Counted from the first letter of the stretch, positions 31,808 through 40,853 are shown. The stretch: DNA of 64,000 nt from Oceanicaulis sp052055585 (GCF_052055585.1 NZ_CP170485.1:2604001-2668000), one strand, 5' to 3'. Program-made: numbers and translations. The notes: a model not told the origin generated them from the letters alone.

Positions 31808-33748
31808 TTATTCCGCCGGCGTTGCTCCGGGATGGCTGACATGAGCCGCCTGGGATGGCAGTCGGATCTCTTCGACCATGTTCTGCACATCCTGAGGCGG
31901 AGCCTTGGTCGCCAGCGACACGACAATCGACACCACAAAGCTGATGACCATGCCGATGGCGCCGAAGCCCTCGGGCGAGACGCCCAGGAACCATTGGTCG
32001 CCCGTGCCGATCGCGAAGTCCGGCAAGACACCGAAGACGCCCGCCAGGAAGATCAGTCCGAAGACGATCGCCCCGATCAGCATGGCGCGGGTGTCGCCCT
32101 GCTCCTTGAGGCCGAAGTGCATGATCAGCAGCACGATGCCGACGATCAGCGCCACGACGCCCAGCACGACCGAGCTGAAGCCGATCTTGAAGTGCACGAT
32201 ATAGGCGGCCGTGATGATCAGACCGATCAACATGCCGGAAATCGCGCCTTCCTTGTTCATCCGCTTCCAGAAGATGCCCAGGAAGATCACCGGGAAGAAG
32301 CTGGCGGCGGCGAGACCGAAGGCGAACGCCACCACAGCGGCCACAAAGCCCGGCGGGTTGATGCCGGCGTAAATCGCCACCAGCACCGCGCCCACTGCAG
32401 CCAGACGCGCCACAAGCAGCTCCTGGGTGTCTGACATGTTCTTGAACAGCACCTTGCGGCACAGATCGTGAGACACGGCCGAGCTGATCACCATCAGAAG
32501 ACCCGCAGCGGTGGACAGCGCTGCGGCCAGGCCGCCCGCCACCACCAGACCGATCACCCAGCCCGGCAAGCCGCCGATCTCGGGATTGGCCAGCACGAAG
32601 ATGTCCCGGTCAAGCCGCGTCATCTCGTTGGTTTCAGGGTCCGCACGATACTGGATGCGACCGTCGCCATTCTTGTCGGTGAATTCGAGAAGCCCCGTAT
32701 TCTCCCAGTTGTAGAACCATTGCGGGGTCGCGCCCTCGCCCATTTCGGACGCCCTGGCGTCGCCACGCGCGACTTCTTCGGAATAGACGCTTTCATTGAC
32801 CGTCTCGATGAAGTTCGAGCGGGCGAACACCGCAACCGCCGGCGCGGTGGTGTACAAAAGCGCGATGAAGACCAGCGCCCAGCCTGCCGAACGACGCGCG
32901 TCCGACGCCTTGGGCACGGTGAAGAAGCGGATGATCACGTGCGGCAGACCGGCGGTGCCGACCATCAGCGCCACAGTGATGGCGAAGACGTCGATCATCG
33001 ATTTCTGACCGTCGAGATAGGACGAGAAGCCCAGCTCTGACAGCGTTCGATCGAGATTGACCAGAAGGGGCGTGCCGTCAGCCGTATTGCCGATGAAACC
33101 CAGCTGGGGCAGCGGCGTGCCGGTGATGGACAGGCTCAGGAAGATCGCCGGAACCGTATAGGCGAAGATCAGCACGCAGTACTGGGCCACCTGGGTGTAG
33201 GTGATGCCCTTCATGCCGCCAAGCACGGCGTAGAACAGAACGATGATCGCCCCGATGATCACCCCGATGGTGATATCGACGCCCAGGAAGTTGGAGAAGG
33301 CGATGCCCACCCCGCGCATCTGGCCGGCGATATAGGTGAAGGAGATGAACAGGGCGCAGATCACTGCCACGATGCGGGCGGCCTGGCTGTAATACCGGTC
33401 CCCCACAAAGTCGGGCACGGTGAACTTTCCGAACTTGCGCAGATAAGGCGCCAGCAACAACGCCAGCAGCACGTAGCCGCCTGTCCAGCCCATCAGATAG
33501 ACCGAACCGTCATAGCCCGAGAACGCCACAATGCCCGCCATGGACAGGAAGGAGGCGGCGCTCATCCAGTCGGCGGCGGTGGCCATGCCGTTGAAGACCG
33601 GGTGCACATCGTGCCCGGCCACATAGAAATCATCGGTCGAACCGGCCCGCGCCCAAACGGCGATGCCGATATAGAGCCCGAAAGTGCCGATGACGAAAAA
33701 GGCCGTCCAGAACAGGGTCGACGGCAGACCCATTACGGTCGCTTCCAT
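31808..33748 (-). CDS. sodium:solute symporter large subunit, VC_2705 type (acetate/cation symporter-like)
   Basis: Integral membrane transporter of 646 residues, SSSF family. The N-terminus (LYIGIAVWARAGSTDDFYVAGHDVHPVFNGMATAADWMSAASFLSMAG) carries the symporter signature, and about 13 hydrophobic segments follow. A soluble insert occurs at about 330-400 (FIETVNESVYSEEVARGDARASEMGEGATPQWF and DKNGDGRIQY, a Ca-binding-like loop). That insert and the partner DUF4212 gene mark the VC_2705 two-subunit subfamily. Transport of acetate, lactate or another carboxylate coupled to Na+ is expected but not proven. It lies 11 bp downstream of the small-subunit gene and is followed by crbS, which senses the same class of solutes. 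Confidence 0.88.
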   Translation of the reverse strand: MEATVMGLPSTLFWTAFFVIGTFGLYIGIAVWARAGSTDDFYVAGHDVHPVFNGMATAADWMSAASFLSMAGIVAFSGYDGSVYLMGWTGGYVLLALLLAPYLRKFGKFTVPDFVGDRYYSQAARIVAVICALFISFTYIAGQMRGVGIAFSNFLGVDITIGVIIGAIIVLFYAVLGGMKGITYTQVAQYCVLIFAYTVPAIFLSLSITGTPLPQLGFIGNTADGTPLLVNLDRTLSELGFSSYLDGQKSMIDVFAITVALMVGTAGLPHVIIRFFTVPKASDARRSAGWALVFIALLYTTAPAVAVFARSNFIETVNESVYSEEVARGDARASEMGEGATPQWFYNWENTGLLEFTDKNGDGRIQYRADPETNEMTRLDRDIFVLANPEIGGLPGWVIGLVVAGGLAAALSTAAGLLMVISSAVSHDLCRKVLFKNMSDTQELLVARLAAVGAVLVAIYAGINPPGFVAAVVAFAFGLAAASFFPVIFLGIFWKRMNKEGAISGMLIGLIITAAYIVHFKIGFSSVVLGVVALIVGIVLLIMHFGLKEQGDTRAMLIGAIVFGLIFLAGVFGVLPDFAIGTGDQWFLGVSPEGFGAIGMVISFVVSIVVSLATKAPPQDVQNMVEEIRLPSQAAHVSHPGATPAE

Positions 33749-33759
33749 GATCGCCTCCC

Positions 33760-34086
33760 CTATCCCTCGTCATCATCGACGTCGAACTTCTGCTCGATGC
33801 GATGCATCATTGCGGAATAGACGAAGATCAGAACGACAAAGACATAGATCGCGCCCTGTTGCGCGAACCAGAAGCCCAGCGGCGCGCCGCCGATGGAGAA
33901 ATTGTCCAGAACGTCACGGAACAGAATTCCGAAGCCGTAGGACACGATGAACCAGATCGCGAGCAGAACCCCCATCAGGTTCAGGTTCGCGCGCCAGTAT
34001 TTCTGGAATTTCGACTCGGTAATCATGTGATCATCGGGCGGCCCTTTCGGCGGCACGCCTCCGGTGGGATGGTCTGACTCAGCCAT
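33760..34086 (-). CDS. DUF4212 protein, probable sodium:solute symporter small subunit
   Basis: A 108-residue protein with two hydrophobic helices: LNLMGVLLAIWFIVSYGFGILF (about 35-57) and FWFAQQGAIYVFVVLIFVYSAMM (about 70-92). An acidic tail (KFDVDDDEG) follows. The core W-x-NL-x-x-x-LL-WF-x-SYG-x-GILF is the known small-subunit pattern that always accompanies VC_2705-type symporters. Its role in transport is not well defined; it probably stabilises or targets the large subunit. The ATG at 34086 has GGGAGGAG upstream. It is the first gene of the two-gene operon, and the 230 bp upstream should hold the promoter. Confidence 0.9.
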   Translation of the reverse strand: MAESDHPTGGVPPKGPPDDHMITESKFQKYWRANLNLMGVLLAIWFIVSYGFGILFRDVLDNFSIGGAPLGFWFAQQGAIYVFVVLIFVYSAMMHRIEQKFDVDDDEG

Positions 34087-34316
34087 CGTGCTCCTCCCTT
34101 TTCATCGGGGTTTTCCCCGTATGAGCAAGAGGGTGTCAGTCCTCTCGTGGAGCGTGCAGCCCGACATTGGTCGAAGCCGCAACACGACAAACGCCCCTCT
34201 CCGACCGCAGGGCGAGAAATTATCTATCGGTTTCAAATAAATAGGTCGGCGCACCCGGAAGGGCGTCCGGCAATATCCGCAACCATGCGCGCAAATGCTG
34301 CGCAGCACGTCCACGA

Positions 34317-35084
34317 TCAGATCAGGGCGAATCCCCCACCCGGAGCAGCGGTGACGCCAAACACCTGCGCCAGCACCTGTTCGGTCAGCGCCTCGTCCGG
34401 TGTGGCGAGTGTGTGCAACCGCCCTTGATGAATCACCGCGACCCTGTCCGCGTGGCGACGGGCCAGCTCCAGATCATGCAAGGCGCAGATCACGCTGGCG
34501 CCCTGATCGGCCTGAGCCCGCAAGACGCGCATGGCTTCCAGCTGATGACGCGGGTCGAGCGCTGCAATCGGTTCGTCCGCCAGCAGCACCGGCGCCCCGG
34601 TCGCCAGCACGCGCGCCAGATGCAAACGCGCCTGCTCGCCGCCTGAGAGCTCATGGATCAGGCGGTCTTTCAGCTCAACAGCCCCCGCCTTCTCTAGCGC
34701 CGCATCCACCGCGTCGCGATCCGCAGCCCCCAATCGATCATAAGCGGCCCCGCCCCAGGCGAAGCGCCCAAGCGCGACCAGATCCCCGCCGGTCACCGAC
34801 CAGGCGACGGCCCGGTCCTGGGGCAGATAGGCCATCTGTTGGGCCCGTGCTTTGGGCGTCAGGCTTCCCACAGGCGCGCCATTGAGCAGCACGCCGCCCA
34901 TATCCGGCTCGATCAGGCCCAGCATCGCCTTGATCAGCGTTGACTTTCCCGCCCCGTTCGGACCGATGAGCGCGATCATCTCGCCCGCTTTCACCTCGAA
35001 CGAGATGTCAGACAGGATGTCCCGGTCGCCGCGCAGGACCCTCAGCCTGTCCACCAGGATCCGGTTCTCGATCGGTCCCGTCAT
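34317..35084 (-). CDS. btuD: vitamin B12 ABC transporter ATP-binding subunit
   Basis: ATPase subunit of 255 residues for cobalamin import across the inner membrane. Walker A is GPNGAGKST, the Q-loop region MAYLPQDRAVAW, the signature LSGGEQARLHLARVLA, and Walker B VLLADEPIAALD, with the H-loop in ICALHDLELA. It belongs to the FecE/BtuD/HmuV branch. A frame runs open far upstream, but the ATG at 35084 overlaps the btuC stop by 4 bp (ATGA) and begins at the normal family N-terminus, so it is chosen. It is last in the btuB-F-C-D operon under the cobalamin riboswitch. Without the riboswitch the substrate (B12, haem or siderophore) would be ambiguous. Confidence 0.92.
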   Translation of the reverse strand: MTGPIENRILVDRLRVLRGDRDILSDISFEVKAGEMIALIGPNGAGKSTLIKAMLGLIEPDMGGVLLNGAPVGSLTPKARAQQMAYLPQDRAVAWSVTGGDLVALGRFAWGGAAYDRLGAADRDAVDAALEKAGAVELKDRLIHELSGGEQARLHLARVLATGAPVLLADEPIAALDPRHQLEAMRVLRAQADQGASVICALHDLELARRHADRVAVIHQGRLHTLATPDEALTEQVLAQVFGVTAAPGGGFALI

Positions 35085-36070
35085 TGCCCCATCCCTCGCG
35101 CCCGCGCGGCGATCAGGATGAAGACCGGCGCACCGATCATCGACACCATCACGCCCAGGCGCAGCTCCTGATCGAGCGGCGCCAGACGCAGCAACAGATC
35201 CGCCAGCGCGATCAGCACCCCGCCAACGAGCGCGCTCGGCCCGATCAGGTCCGCCGGATCGTGTCGCACGAAAGGCCGCACCAGATGCGGCGCGACAATG
35301 CCGACAAACCCGATAACGCCCGAGATCGCCACGGCCGCGCCTGTCAGAAGCGCGGCGGCGCCAATAACGCCCGTGCGGGTCCGCCCCAGATGGACGCCCA
35401 GCGTCTGCGCTGTCTCTTCCCCCAGCGCCAGCGCGCGCAGTCCGGGCGCGACAAGCACAGCCAGCACGCCACCGACCAGCCATAAGGGCGCCACAAACAT
35501 CAGATCATCAAGCGAGCGATTGGTGACCGAACCCAGCATCCAGGTGACCATGTCTGACAGGGCGAAACGATTGGGCGCCAGATTGATCGCCAGCGCACCC
35601 AGCGCGCCCGCAAAGCTCGACAGGCCGACGCCCACAAGGATCAGCTGCACCGCACTGATGCGTGCCGCCGCCAGCACGGACAACACCACTGTTGCGGCGG
35701 CCGCGCCCGCCACCGCCAGGACCGGCGCCGTGAAAGCGCCCAGAAAACTCAGCCCGAAATAAAGTGCGATGATCGCCCCCAGCGAGGCGGACGCGGACAC
35801 GCCCAGCACGCCCGGTTCGGCCAGCGGATTGCGCAGTAATCCCTGCATCAGCGCCCCCGAAGCGCCCAACGCCGCCCCCACGCCCAGCGCCGCCAGAACG
35901 CGGGGCAGGCGGATTTCCCATACGATGATGTGCGCGGTCTCATCCCCCCCGCCAAAGATCGCCGACAGGGCTTCGGATGCGGACAGATCCGATGTGCCCA
36001 GCACGGCTGACAGGATCAGGACCAGCACGGCCACACTCACAAGCGCGGCGTTCAGGGAGACGCGATTCAC
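35081..36070 (-). CDS. btuC: vitamin B12 ABC transporter permease (FecCD family)
   Basis: Inner-membrane permease of 329 residues with about ten hydrophobic segments. Family motifs are IRLPRVLAALGVGAALGASGALMQGLLRNPLAEPGVLGVSAGA-like (here GVSASAS) near residues 55-100, and the C-terminal VGIVAPHLVRPFVRHDP. The start is a GTG at 36070 overlapping the btuF stop (GTGA). The stop overlaps the btuD start. The permease works as a dimer with BtuD, taking cobalamin from the BtuF binding protein. It is assigned to B12 by the riboswitch at the operon head. Confidence 0.92.
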   Translation of the reverse strand: MNRVSLNAALVSVAVLVLILSAVLGTSDLSASEALSAIFGGGDETAHIIVWEIRLPRVLAALGVGAALGASGALMQGLLRNPLAEPGVLGVSASASLGAIIALYFGLSFLGAFTAPVLAVAGAAAATVVLSVLAAARISAVQLILVGVGLSSFAGALGALAINLAPNRFALSDMVTWMLGSVTNRSLDDLMFVAPLWLVGGVLAVLVAPGLRALALGEETAQTLGVHLGRTRTGVIGAAALLTGAAVAISGVIGFVGIVAPHLVRPFVRHDPADLIGPSALVGGVLIALADLLLRLAPLDQELRLGVMVSMIGAPVFILIAARARGMGQ

Positions 36071-36918
36071 GGCATGGCTCCATCCAGACGGGGAAACAAC
36101 GCATTCGCCGCCTGCCGCGCGCGCAACGCCTCATCCGCCATGAACCAGGCGCCGCAGGACAAGGCGGCGGCGTCGAGATAGATCACCGGCGTCGTCTCCA
36201 TCATGCGCCGGAACACGGTGTGACGGCTCGCCGACCAGCTGTCTAACGGCGCGGTCTCGCCATCAAAGAAAGCCGCCAGAATCACATCCGGTTGCTGCTC
36301 GTGCAAGCGTTCAAGCGGCAAGGTCACCCAGCCGCTTCGCCCCTGTTCGGCGATGACATTGTCAAAGCCCGCCGCGTTCATGAAGGCGTCCATCATCGTG
36401 TCCGCCCCGGCGGTGAAGCCCGACGGGGTCATGTAAAGCGCCTTGAGGCGCGGTCCGTCCGACGCCCGCGCCAGCTGGGTCCGCATATGACGGATGCGCA
36501 TCTCGCCGGTTTCAGATCGTCCCAGCGCTTGGGCCGTGCGGCGGATCATGGCTTCCACGCCGTCAAAATCGGACGCATAGCCCAGCTCGAACGTCTCAAG
36601 CCCGAGCCGCTCGAAATAGGCGCCCGCACGACCGCCGGCGTCATAGCCGCGCACGATGAGGTCGGGGCCAAGCGCCAGCACATCCTCGGCGTCGTCGCGA
36701 ATTTGCGGCAGGCCGTCGGCTTGGGCGCGCAGATAGGAATGGCGGTCATCGGCATGGTCAGAGACCGCAAGCACATGATCGGGATCCGCGAGGCCGAGCA
36801 CATACTGGTCCGCGCAATAGTCCAGAGAGACCACGCGCGGCTCGAGCGCCGCCGCCGGAGAAGCGGCGACGGCGCCCATGGCCAGGGCGGCTATGATAGG
36901 GGGGGCCGCCCGGACCAT
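36067..36918 (-). CDS. btuF: periplasmic vitamin B12-binding protein
   Basis: Substrate-binding protein of 283 residues. A signal peptide (APPIIAALAMGAVAASPAAA, cut near AAA-LE) is followed by RVVSLDYCADQYVLGLAD, which is typical of alphaproteobacterial cobalamin-type binding proteins. LGPDLIVRGYDAGGRAGAYFERLGLETFEL follows, and a C-terminal DAAALSCGAWF. The two-lobe helical-backbone fold of class III binding proteins is implied. It starts one base after the btuB stop and its own stop overlaps the btuC start. Iron-siderophore binding is the alternative if viewed alone, but the riboswitch context favours B12. Confidence 0.88.
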   Translation of the reverse strand: MVRAAPPIIAALAMGAVAASPAAALEPRVVSLDYCADQYVLGLADPDHVLAVSDHADDRHSYLRAQADGLPQIRDDAEDVLALGPDLIVRGYDAGGRAGAYFERLGLETFELGYASDFDGVEAMIRRTAQALGRSETGEMRIRHMRTQLARASDGPRLKALYMTPSGFTAGADTMMDAFMNAAGFDNVIAEQGRSGWVTLPLERLHEQQPDVILAAFFDGETAPLDSWSASRHTVFRRMMETTPVIYLDAAALSCGAWFMADEALRARQAANALFPRLDGAMP

Positions 36919-36919
36919 T

Positions 36920-38872
36920 TTACGGACGCACCCGCACGCCGAAGGTCACCGCACGCGGCGTGCCGGCGAAGCCCGCGACCGGCTCATAGGTTTCATCCAG
37001 GAGATTGCGCACGCCCAGCACCAGCTGGAGCCGCTCATACACATCCAGCACGCCGGTCAAATCGACCGTGTCATAGGACGGGGTGCGGCCTGCGCCGCTG
37101 GCGTAGAAGCCGTCATCGTCATAGGTGGCGTCCAGACGCTCGCCTACATAGCGCCAGGTGGCGCTGAGGGAAGCGATCTCGATCGGGCGCCACGTCCCCG
37201 TCACCGCCCAGCTGTCTTCGGGACGACGCAGCAATTGCACCCCGGTCGTCGCGTTCACCGCGTCGGTATAGGTGTAGTCCACCCGCAGGCTGGCCTGATC
37301 GACCGGGGCCCACTCGGCGAACGCCTCAAAGCCCTGCAGGTCCGCTTCGCCGACATTGCGGTTCTGGCCGATAAACAGAGCGCCGTCATAAACGTACTCG
37401 ATCAGGTCCTCGATCTCACTGTCATACCAGACCGCCCCGAACCGAAGCGCATCCTCACGCCCCGCCAGCGCCAGAGCACTGTCAAAGCCGATCTCGAACG
37501 TCTTGCCCTCTTCCGGGTCAAGGTCGGGGTTGGCCGCCACATAGGCCGAGCTTGAATAGCGCTCGGACAGGCTGGGCGCCTTGAAGGACGCGCCATAGCT
37601 GGCGCGCAGGCGCGTGTTGAGCACATCCAGACGATAGACCGCGCCCAGATTGAAGGTCGTCTGGCCGCCAAAGGCGTCATAATCGTCAAACCGGATGGAC
37701 CCGGTCACGTCCAGACGTGCGGTCAGGCCCGCCTGCACCGCGGCATAGGCCGACCACAGGTCTTCGCTGACCGACAAGGGCGCATTGAAGGCGGTGTCCG
37801 TCTTTGCGCGCTCGTCCTGATACTCGACGCCGAAGCTGACCACCGGATCGATCAGGGCGGACAGGCTGTCCGGCGTCCAGACACTGGACCATTGGGCGAA
37901 CGCGCGCTCGCCGTCATAGCGATCCGTGACCGCACCATCATTGAAGCTGTCCAGCGCCATCTCCACACGACCTGCGCGCAAACGGCTCTCGAAATTATTC
38001 ACCGGACGGGCGTAGACCAGCCCCAGGCTCCACAAGGTGCTCTCGTCCTCGCTGCGCAGGTCCGGATCATCGGCGCGCTGGAAGCCAGAGGGGCCACCGG
38101 AAAAGGTGTCAAAATCGACCTGGGATTCGCGGTGACGCACCAGAGCTTCAAGGCTCAGCGCTTCGGTCAGTGCAAAGCCGCCATTGGCCGACAATACAGT
38201 GAACTCGGACGGGTCAGGATCGCCATTCCGGGTCGAGATGCGCTCCGGCGTCACGTCATAGCCATTGCTTTGCTGGTATTCCGCCGTGGCGGCCAGATTG
38301 AACCGGCCTTCGCGAAGCCCACCGCCAACAAGCGCGTGATAGGTGTTGAAATCACCTACAGAGGCTTCGCCATAGACTTCAGAACCGGATTCCGGCGCGC
38401 GGCGCGGCAGGATATTGATCACCCCGCCCACAGCGTCCGAGCCGTAGAGCGAAGAGAGCGGACCGCGCACGATCTCGATCCGGCCCGCATCCCCCACAAG
38501 GTCAGAGCCAAAATTGAACGCGCCGTTCGATGCGGCGAGATCATTAAGACGGATGCCATCATAAAGCGCGAGGACATGCTTGGAGTTCGTGCCGCGTACA
38601 AACACGCTGGCGGTCGAACCTGCGGGACCGGACTGCACGACGGCAAGACCCGGCGTCGCAGCGAGCGCCTCAACGAGGGTGTTCTGGTTCTTGAGATCGA
38701 TCTCGGCGCGGTCGATCACGTCGAGCGTGGCGGGAAGACGTTCCAGCAAGCTGGGCGCGCGCACGCCGGTCACCACGATGGTGTCGTCAGGGGTTTCAAC
38801 CGTCTCGAAGGCGAGCGCCGGAGCGATTGAGAGCGCGGCGGCGAGGGCCGCGAGGGAAATACGGGCTTTCAT
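36920..38872 (-). CDS. btuB: TonB-dependent outer-membrane cobalamin receptor
   Basis: Receptor of 650 residues. A signal peptide (KARISLAALAAALSIAPALA) precedes a TonB box-like DDTIVVTG, the plug domain (IDLKNQNTLVEALAATPGLAVVQSGPAG, SKHVLALYDGIRLND, IEIVRGPLSSLYGSDAVGGVINI), and a 22-strand-type barrel to the C-terminus. The final residues FGVRVRP are not the usual terminal aromatic, a small oddity. The ATG at 38872 has GGAGG seven bases upstream. The cobalamin riboswitch lies 167-338 bp upstream of the start. It is the first gene of the four-gene operon; expression should fall when B12 is plentiful. Confidence 0.95.
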   Translation of the reverse strand: MKARISLAALAAALSIAPALAFETVETPDDTIVVTGVRAPSLLERLPATLDVIDRAEIDLKNQNTLVEALAATPGLAVVQSGPAGSTASVFVRGTNSKHVLALYDGIRLNDLAASNGAFNFGSDLVGDAGRIEIVRGPLSSLYGSDAVGGVINILPRRAPESGSEVYGEASVGDFNTYHALVGGGLREGRFNLAATAEYQQSNGYDVTPERISTRNGDPDPSEFTVLSANGGFALTEALSLEALVRHRESQVDFDTFSGGPSGFQRADDPDLRSEDESTLWSLGLVYARPVNNFESRLRAGRVEMALDSFNDGAVTDRYDGERAFAQWSSVWTPDSLSALIDPVVSFGVEYQDERAKTDTAFNAPLSVSEDLWSAYAAVQAGLTARLDVTGSIRFDDYDAFGGQTTFNLGAVYRLDVLNTRLRASYGASFKAPSLSERYSSSAYVAANPDLDPEEGKTFEIGFDSALALAGREDALRFGAVWYDSEIEDLIEYVYDGALFIGQNRNVGEADLQGFEAFAEWAPVDQASLRVDYTYTDAVNATTGVQLLRRPEDSWAVTGTWRPIEIASLSATWRYVGERLDATYDDDGFYASGAGRTPSYDTVDLTGVLDVYERLQLVLGVRNLLDETYEPVAGFAGTPRAVTFGVRVRP

Positions 38873-39036
38873 CTGAAGCCTCCGTTCGCGACCGGGCGCG
38901 AGCGACCCGGACGGCAGCGAGTGCAACGGCGCTTCATCCTGACGAGGTCAGGACAAGTCTCGACGCGCCGGACGTCGCTGCAGACGGAAGACTTCCGCGT
39001 TCAGATGGTGTGTTCCCGCACCGTGAACGAGCGACC

Positions 39037-39210
39037 GCGTCGGCAGGTCTCCTGGCTTGCGGGTCAATGCGGTGCGCCGCCTTCCCAGATCTGACGATCC
39101 AGTGGCCGTTAGCGCCTCGCTCGCCGCTCACAGTTGCGGGTACAGCCCCGGACCAGACGCTTGCGCGTCGCACCGGTGTTCCCTCTTCGCTCCCTCGCGG
39201 GAGAACCGTC
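39037..39210 (-). ncRNA. cobalamin (adenosylcobalamin) riboswitch
   Basis: Read on the minus strand, the conserved cobalamin-aptamer blocks occur in order. They are AGGGAACACCGGTG, GGGGCTGTACCCGCAACTGT, the GAGCG segment, GGCCACTGG, TGGGAAGGCGGC, and the distal CCGCAAGCCAGGAGACCTGC. The exact edges are approximate because the P1 stem is only loosely defined. It sits in a 385-bp non-coding gap between the ferredoxin gene and btuB and reads toward btuB. Binding of cobalamin is expected to reduce btuBFCD expression by terminating transcription or hiding the ribosome-binding site. Confidence 0.95.
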
Positions 39211-39228
39211 GCGTATCTCGGTGTGTAG

Positions 39229-39247
39229 TCGGGGGACGCGCCCCCGG
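39229..39247. other. short GC-rich hairpin between ferredoxin gene and riboswitch
   Basis: CGGGGG-ACGCG-CCCCCG forms a 6-bp stem with a 5-base loop, 11 bases past the ferredoxin stop. It has no T-run, so it is at most a weak terminator for the ferredoxin transcript. Confidence 0.35.
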
Positions 39248-39257
39248 TCAAGCGGGC

Positions 39258-39578
39258 CTAGCCTTGCTCTTCAGGCAGGCGCACGATCAAGCCATCCAGC
39301 TCAGCTGTGACCTTGATCTGGCAGGACAGACGCGAAGTCTCCTGAACATCGCTGGCGAAATCGAGCATGGATTCTTCCATGGACGAGCGCTCGCCGGTCT
39401 TGTCCGTCCAGGCCGGGTCCACATAGACATGGCAGGTCGCACAGGCGCAGGCGCCGCCGCAATCGGCGTCGATGCCGGGCACCATGTTGCGGATCGCGCC
39501 TTCCATGACGGTCAGCCCGTCCTGCACATCCACTTCATGGGTGGCGCCGTCATGCTCGATATAGGTGATCTTGGCCAT
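39258..39578 (-). CDS. [2Fe-2S] ferredoxin, adrenodoxin/putidaredoxin type
   Basis: Electron carrier of 106 residues. The cluster ligands are in DADCGGACACATCHVYV (C-x5-C-x2-C) and a fourth Cys in SRLSCQIKVT. The start ATG lies at 39578, and the length is typical of the group. It is the neighbour of an FAD ferredoxin reductase ending 58 bp upstream on the same strand, so the two should form a NAD(P)H-reductase-ferredoxin chain. Such chains feed P450s, dioxygenases or iron-sulfur biogenesis. No P450 is in this window, so the client enzyme is unknown. Confidence 0.92.
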   Translation of the reverse strand: MAKITYIEHDGATHEVDVQDGLTVMEGAIRNMVPGIDADCGGACACATCHVYVDPAWTDKTGERSSMEESMLDFASDVQETSRLSCQIKVTAELDGLIVRLPEEQG

Positions 39579-39635
39579 GTCAGTCGTCTTCTCATTCGAT
39601 CGGGTGCAGGCCCGGGCCCGCGTGTTGGGCGCTAT

Positions 39636-40853
39636 TTAGGACAGGAAATCGCGCATCGCCACTCCGGGATCCCGCAAACGGTCCGGATCCGGCGTTGCGC
39701 TCATGGCGATCATGCGCTGGGCGGCCATGTATTCCGGCGCGGAATTGACCGCCTCACACGCCACGATGCGCCCGTCTTTGAGATGGAAGAGCGCGAACTT
39801 GCCCTCTTCGGGATCGCCCCGGCGCACCATGGTGTCCGCGCCCTCGATCAGGCCGGTGATCTGCAGCTTCATCTCGTACTGGTCCGACCAGAACCAGGGC
39901 ACAGGGTCATAATCGACCTCCAGGCCGCAAATGGCTTGCGCCGCGGCCTTGCCCTGATCAATAGCGTTCTGAACCGATTCCAGCCGGATCGAACGGTCAT
40001 AGCGCTTGGAATGAAAGCGCGCGACATCACCGATGGCGTAGATGCGTTCATCCTCGGTGCGGGCGGTTTCATCGACCAGTACGCCATCCTGACATGCCAG
40101 ACCTGCGGCGCTGGCCAGATGATCATTCACCGTCAGACCGGCTGCGACCAGCACGGTATCGGCCTCGACAATCTCGCCATCACCCAGCTCGACGCCCGTC
40201 ACCTTGCCGGCTTCGCCAACAATCGCTTTCACCGGCGCGTTGACGCGCAGATCGACGCCATAACCGCGATGGATCGCTCCGAACCAGCCGCCCAACAAAG
40301 GACTCGCCGTCCGGCACATGGGGCGCTCGGCGGCTTCCAGCACGGTCACGCTCATGCCGCGCTTGCGCGCAGACGCCGCGACTTCAAGGCCGATATAGCC
40401 CGCGCCGATGATGGCGATGGATTGGGCCTCATGGAAGGACGCAGAGAGGTCTTCGGTTTCCGCCAGCGTGCGCAGCACATGCACGCCTGAAAGCTCTGCG
40501 CCGGGCAGCGGCAGGCGGCGCGCTTCACCCCCCGTGGCCAGGATCAGATGCTCATAGCGGATACGTTCGCCGGTATCGGTGATGACTTCGCTGGCGCTGC
40601 GATCAATCGCGGTCACCCGCACGCCGGTGCGCAGATCCACATCGGCCTTGTCATACCATTCAGCCGGTTTGAGCCAGAGCCGGTCCACCGGCAGCTCGCC
40701 CGCGAGATAGGCTTTGGACAGGGGCGGACGTTGATAGGGCGCGGCGGTTTCGCCCGCCAGAATGATGATCGACTGATCATACTTGCGCTTGCGCAGCTCG
40801 GCGGCTGCGGACAAGGCGGCCTGGCCGCCACCGATAATGACCGTTCCGGACAC
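39636..40853 (-). CDS. FAD-dependent ferredoxin reductase (putidaredoxin/rhodocoxin reductase family)
   Basis: NAD(P)H-dependent reductase of 405 residues. It has the N-terminal FAD motif VIIGGGQAALSAAAELR, YQRPPLSKAYLAGE and HLILATGGEARRLPLPG. The NAD motif is IIGAGYIGLEVAASARKRG, and the FAD-closing motif IYAIGDVARFHSKRY, followed by the reductase C-terminal domain WFWSDQYEMKLQITG. The open frame extends to 41540, but the GTG at 40853 is where homology starts, with AGGGAG upstream. That choice is supported by the usual family length. It is divergent from tsaE with about 140 bp between starts. Its partner is the adjacent ferredoxin. Confidence 0.9.
   Translation of the reverse strand: MSGTVIIGGGQAALSAAAELRKRKYDQSIIILAGETAAPYQRPPLSKAYLAGELPVDRLWLKPAEWYDKADVDLRTGVRVTAIDRSASEVITDTGERIRYEHLILATGGEARRLPLPGAELSGVHVLRTLAETEDLSASFHEAQSIAIIGAGYIGLEVAASARKRGMSVTVLEAAERPMCRTASPLLGGWFGAIHRGYGVDLRVNAPVKAIVGEAGKVTGVELGDGEIVEADTVLVAAGLTVNDHLASAAGLACQDGVLVDETARTEDERIYAIGDVARFHSKRYDRSIRLESVQNAIDQGKAAAQAICGLEVDYDPVPWFWSDQYEMKLQITGLIEGADTMVRRGDPEEGKFALFHLKDGRIVACEAVNSAPEYMAAQRMIAMSATPDPDRLRDPGVAMRDFLS

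Noticed and set aside
34106..34119. CGGGG-TTTT-CCCCG hairpin just upstream of the DUF4212 gene
   Set aside because: Only a 5-bp stem and no T-run on the relevant strand, sitting in a promoter region; not enough for a terminator or operator.
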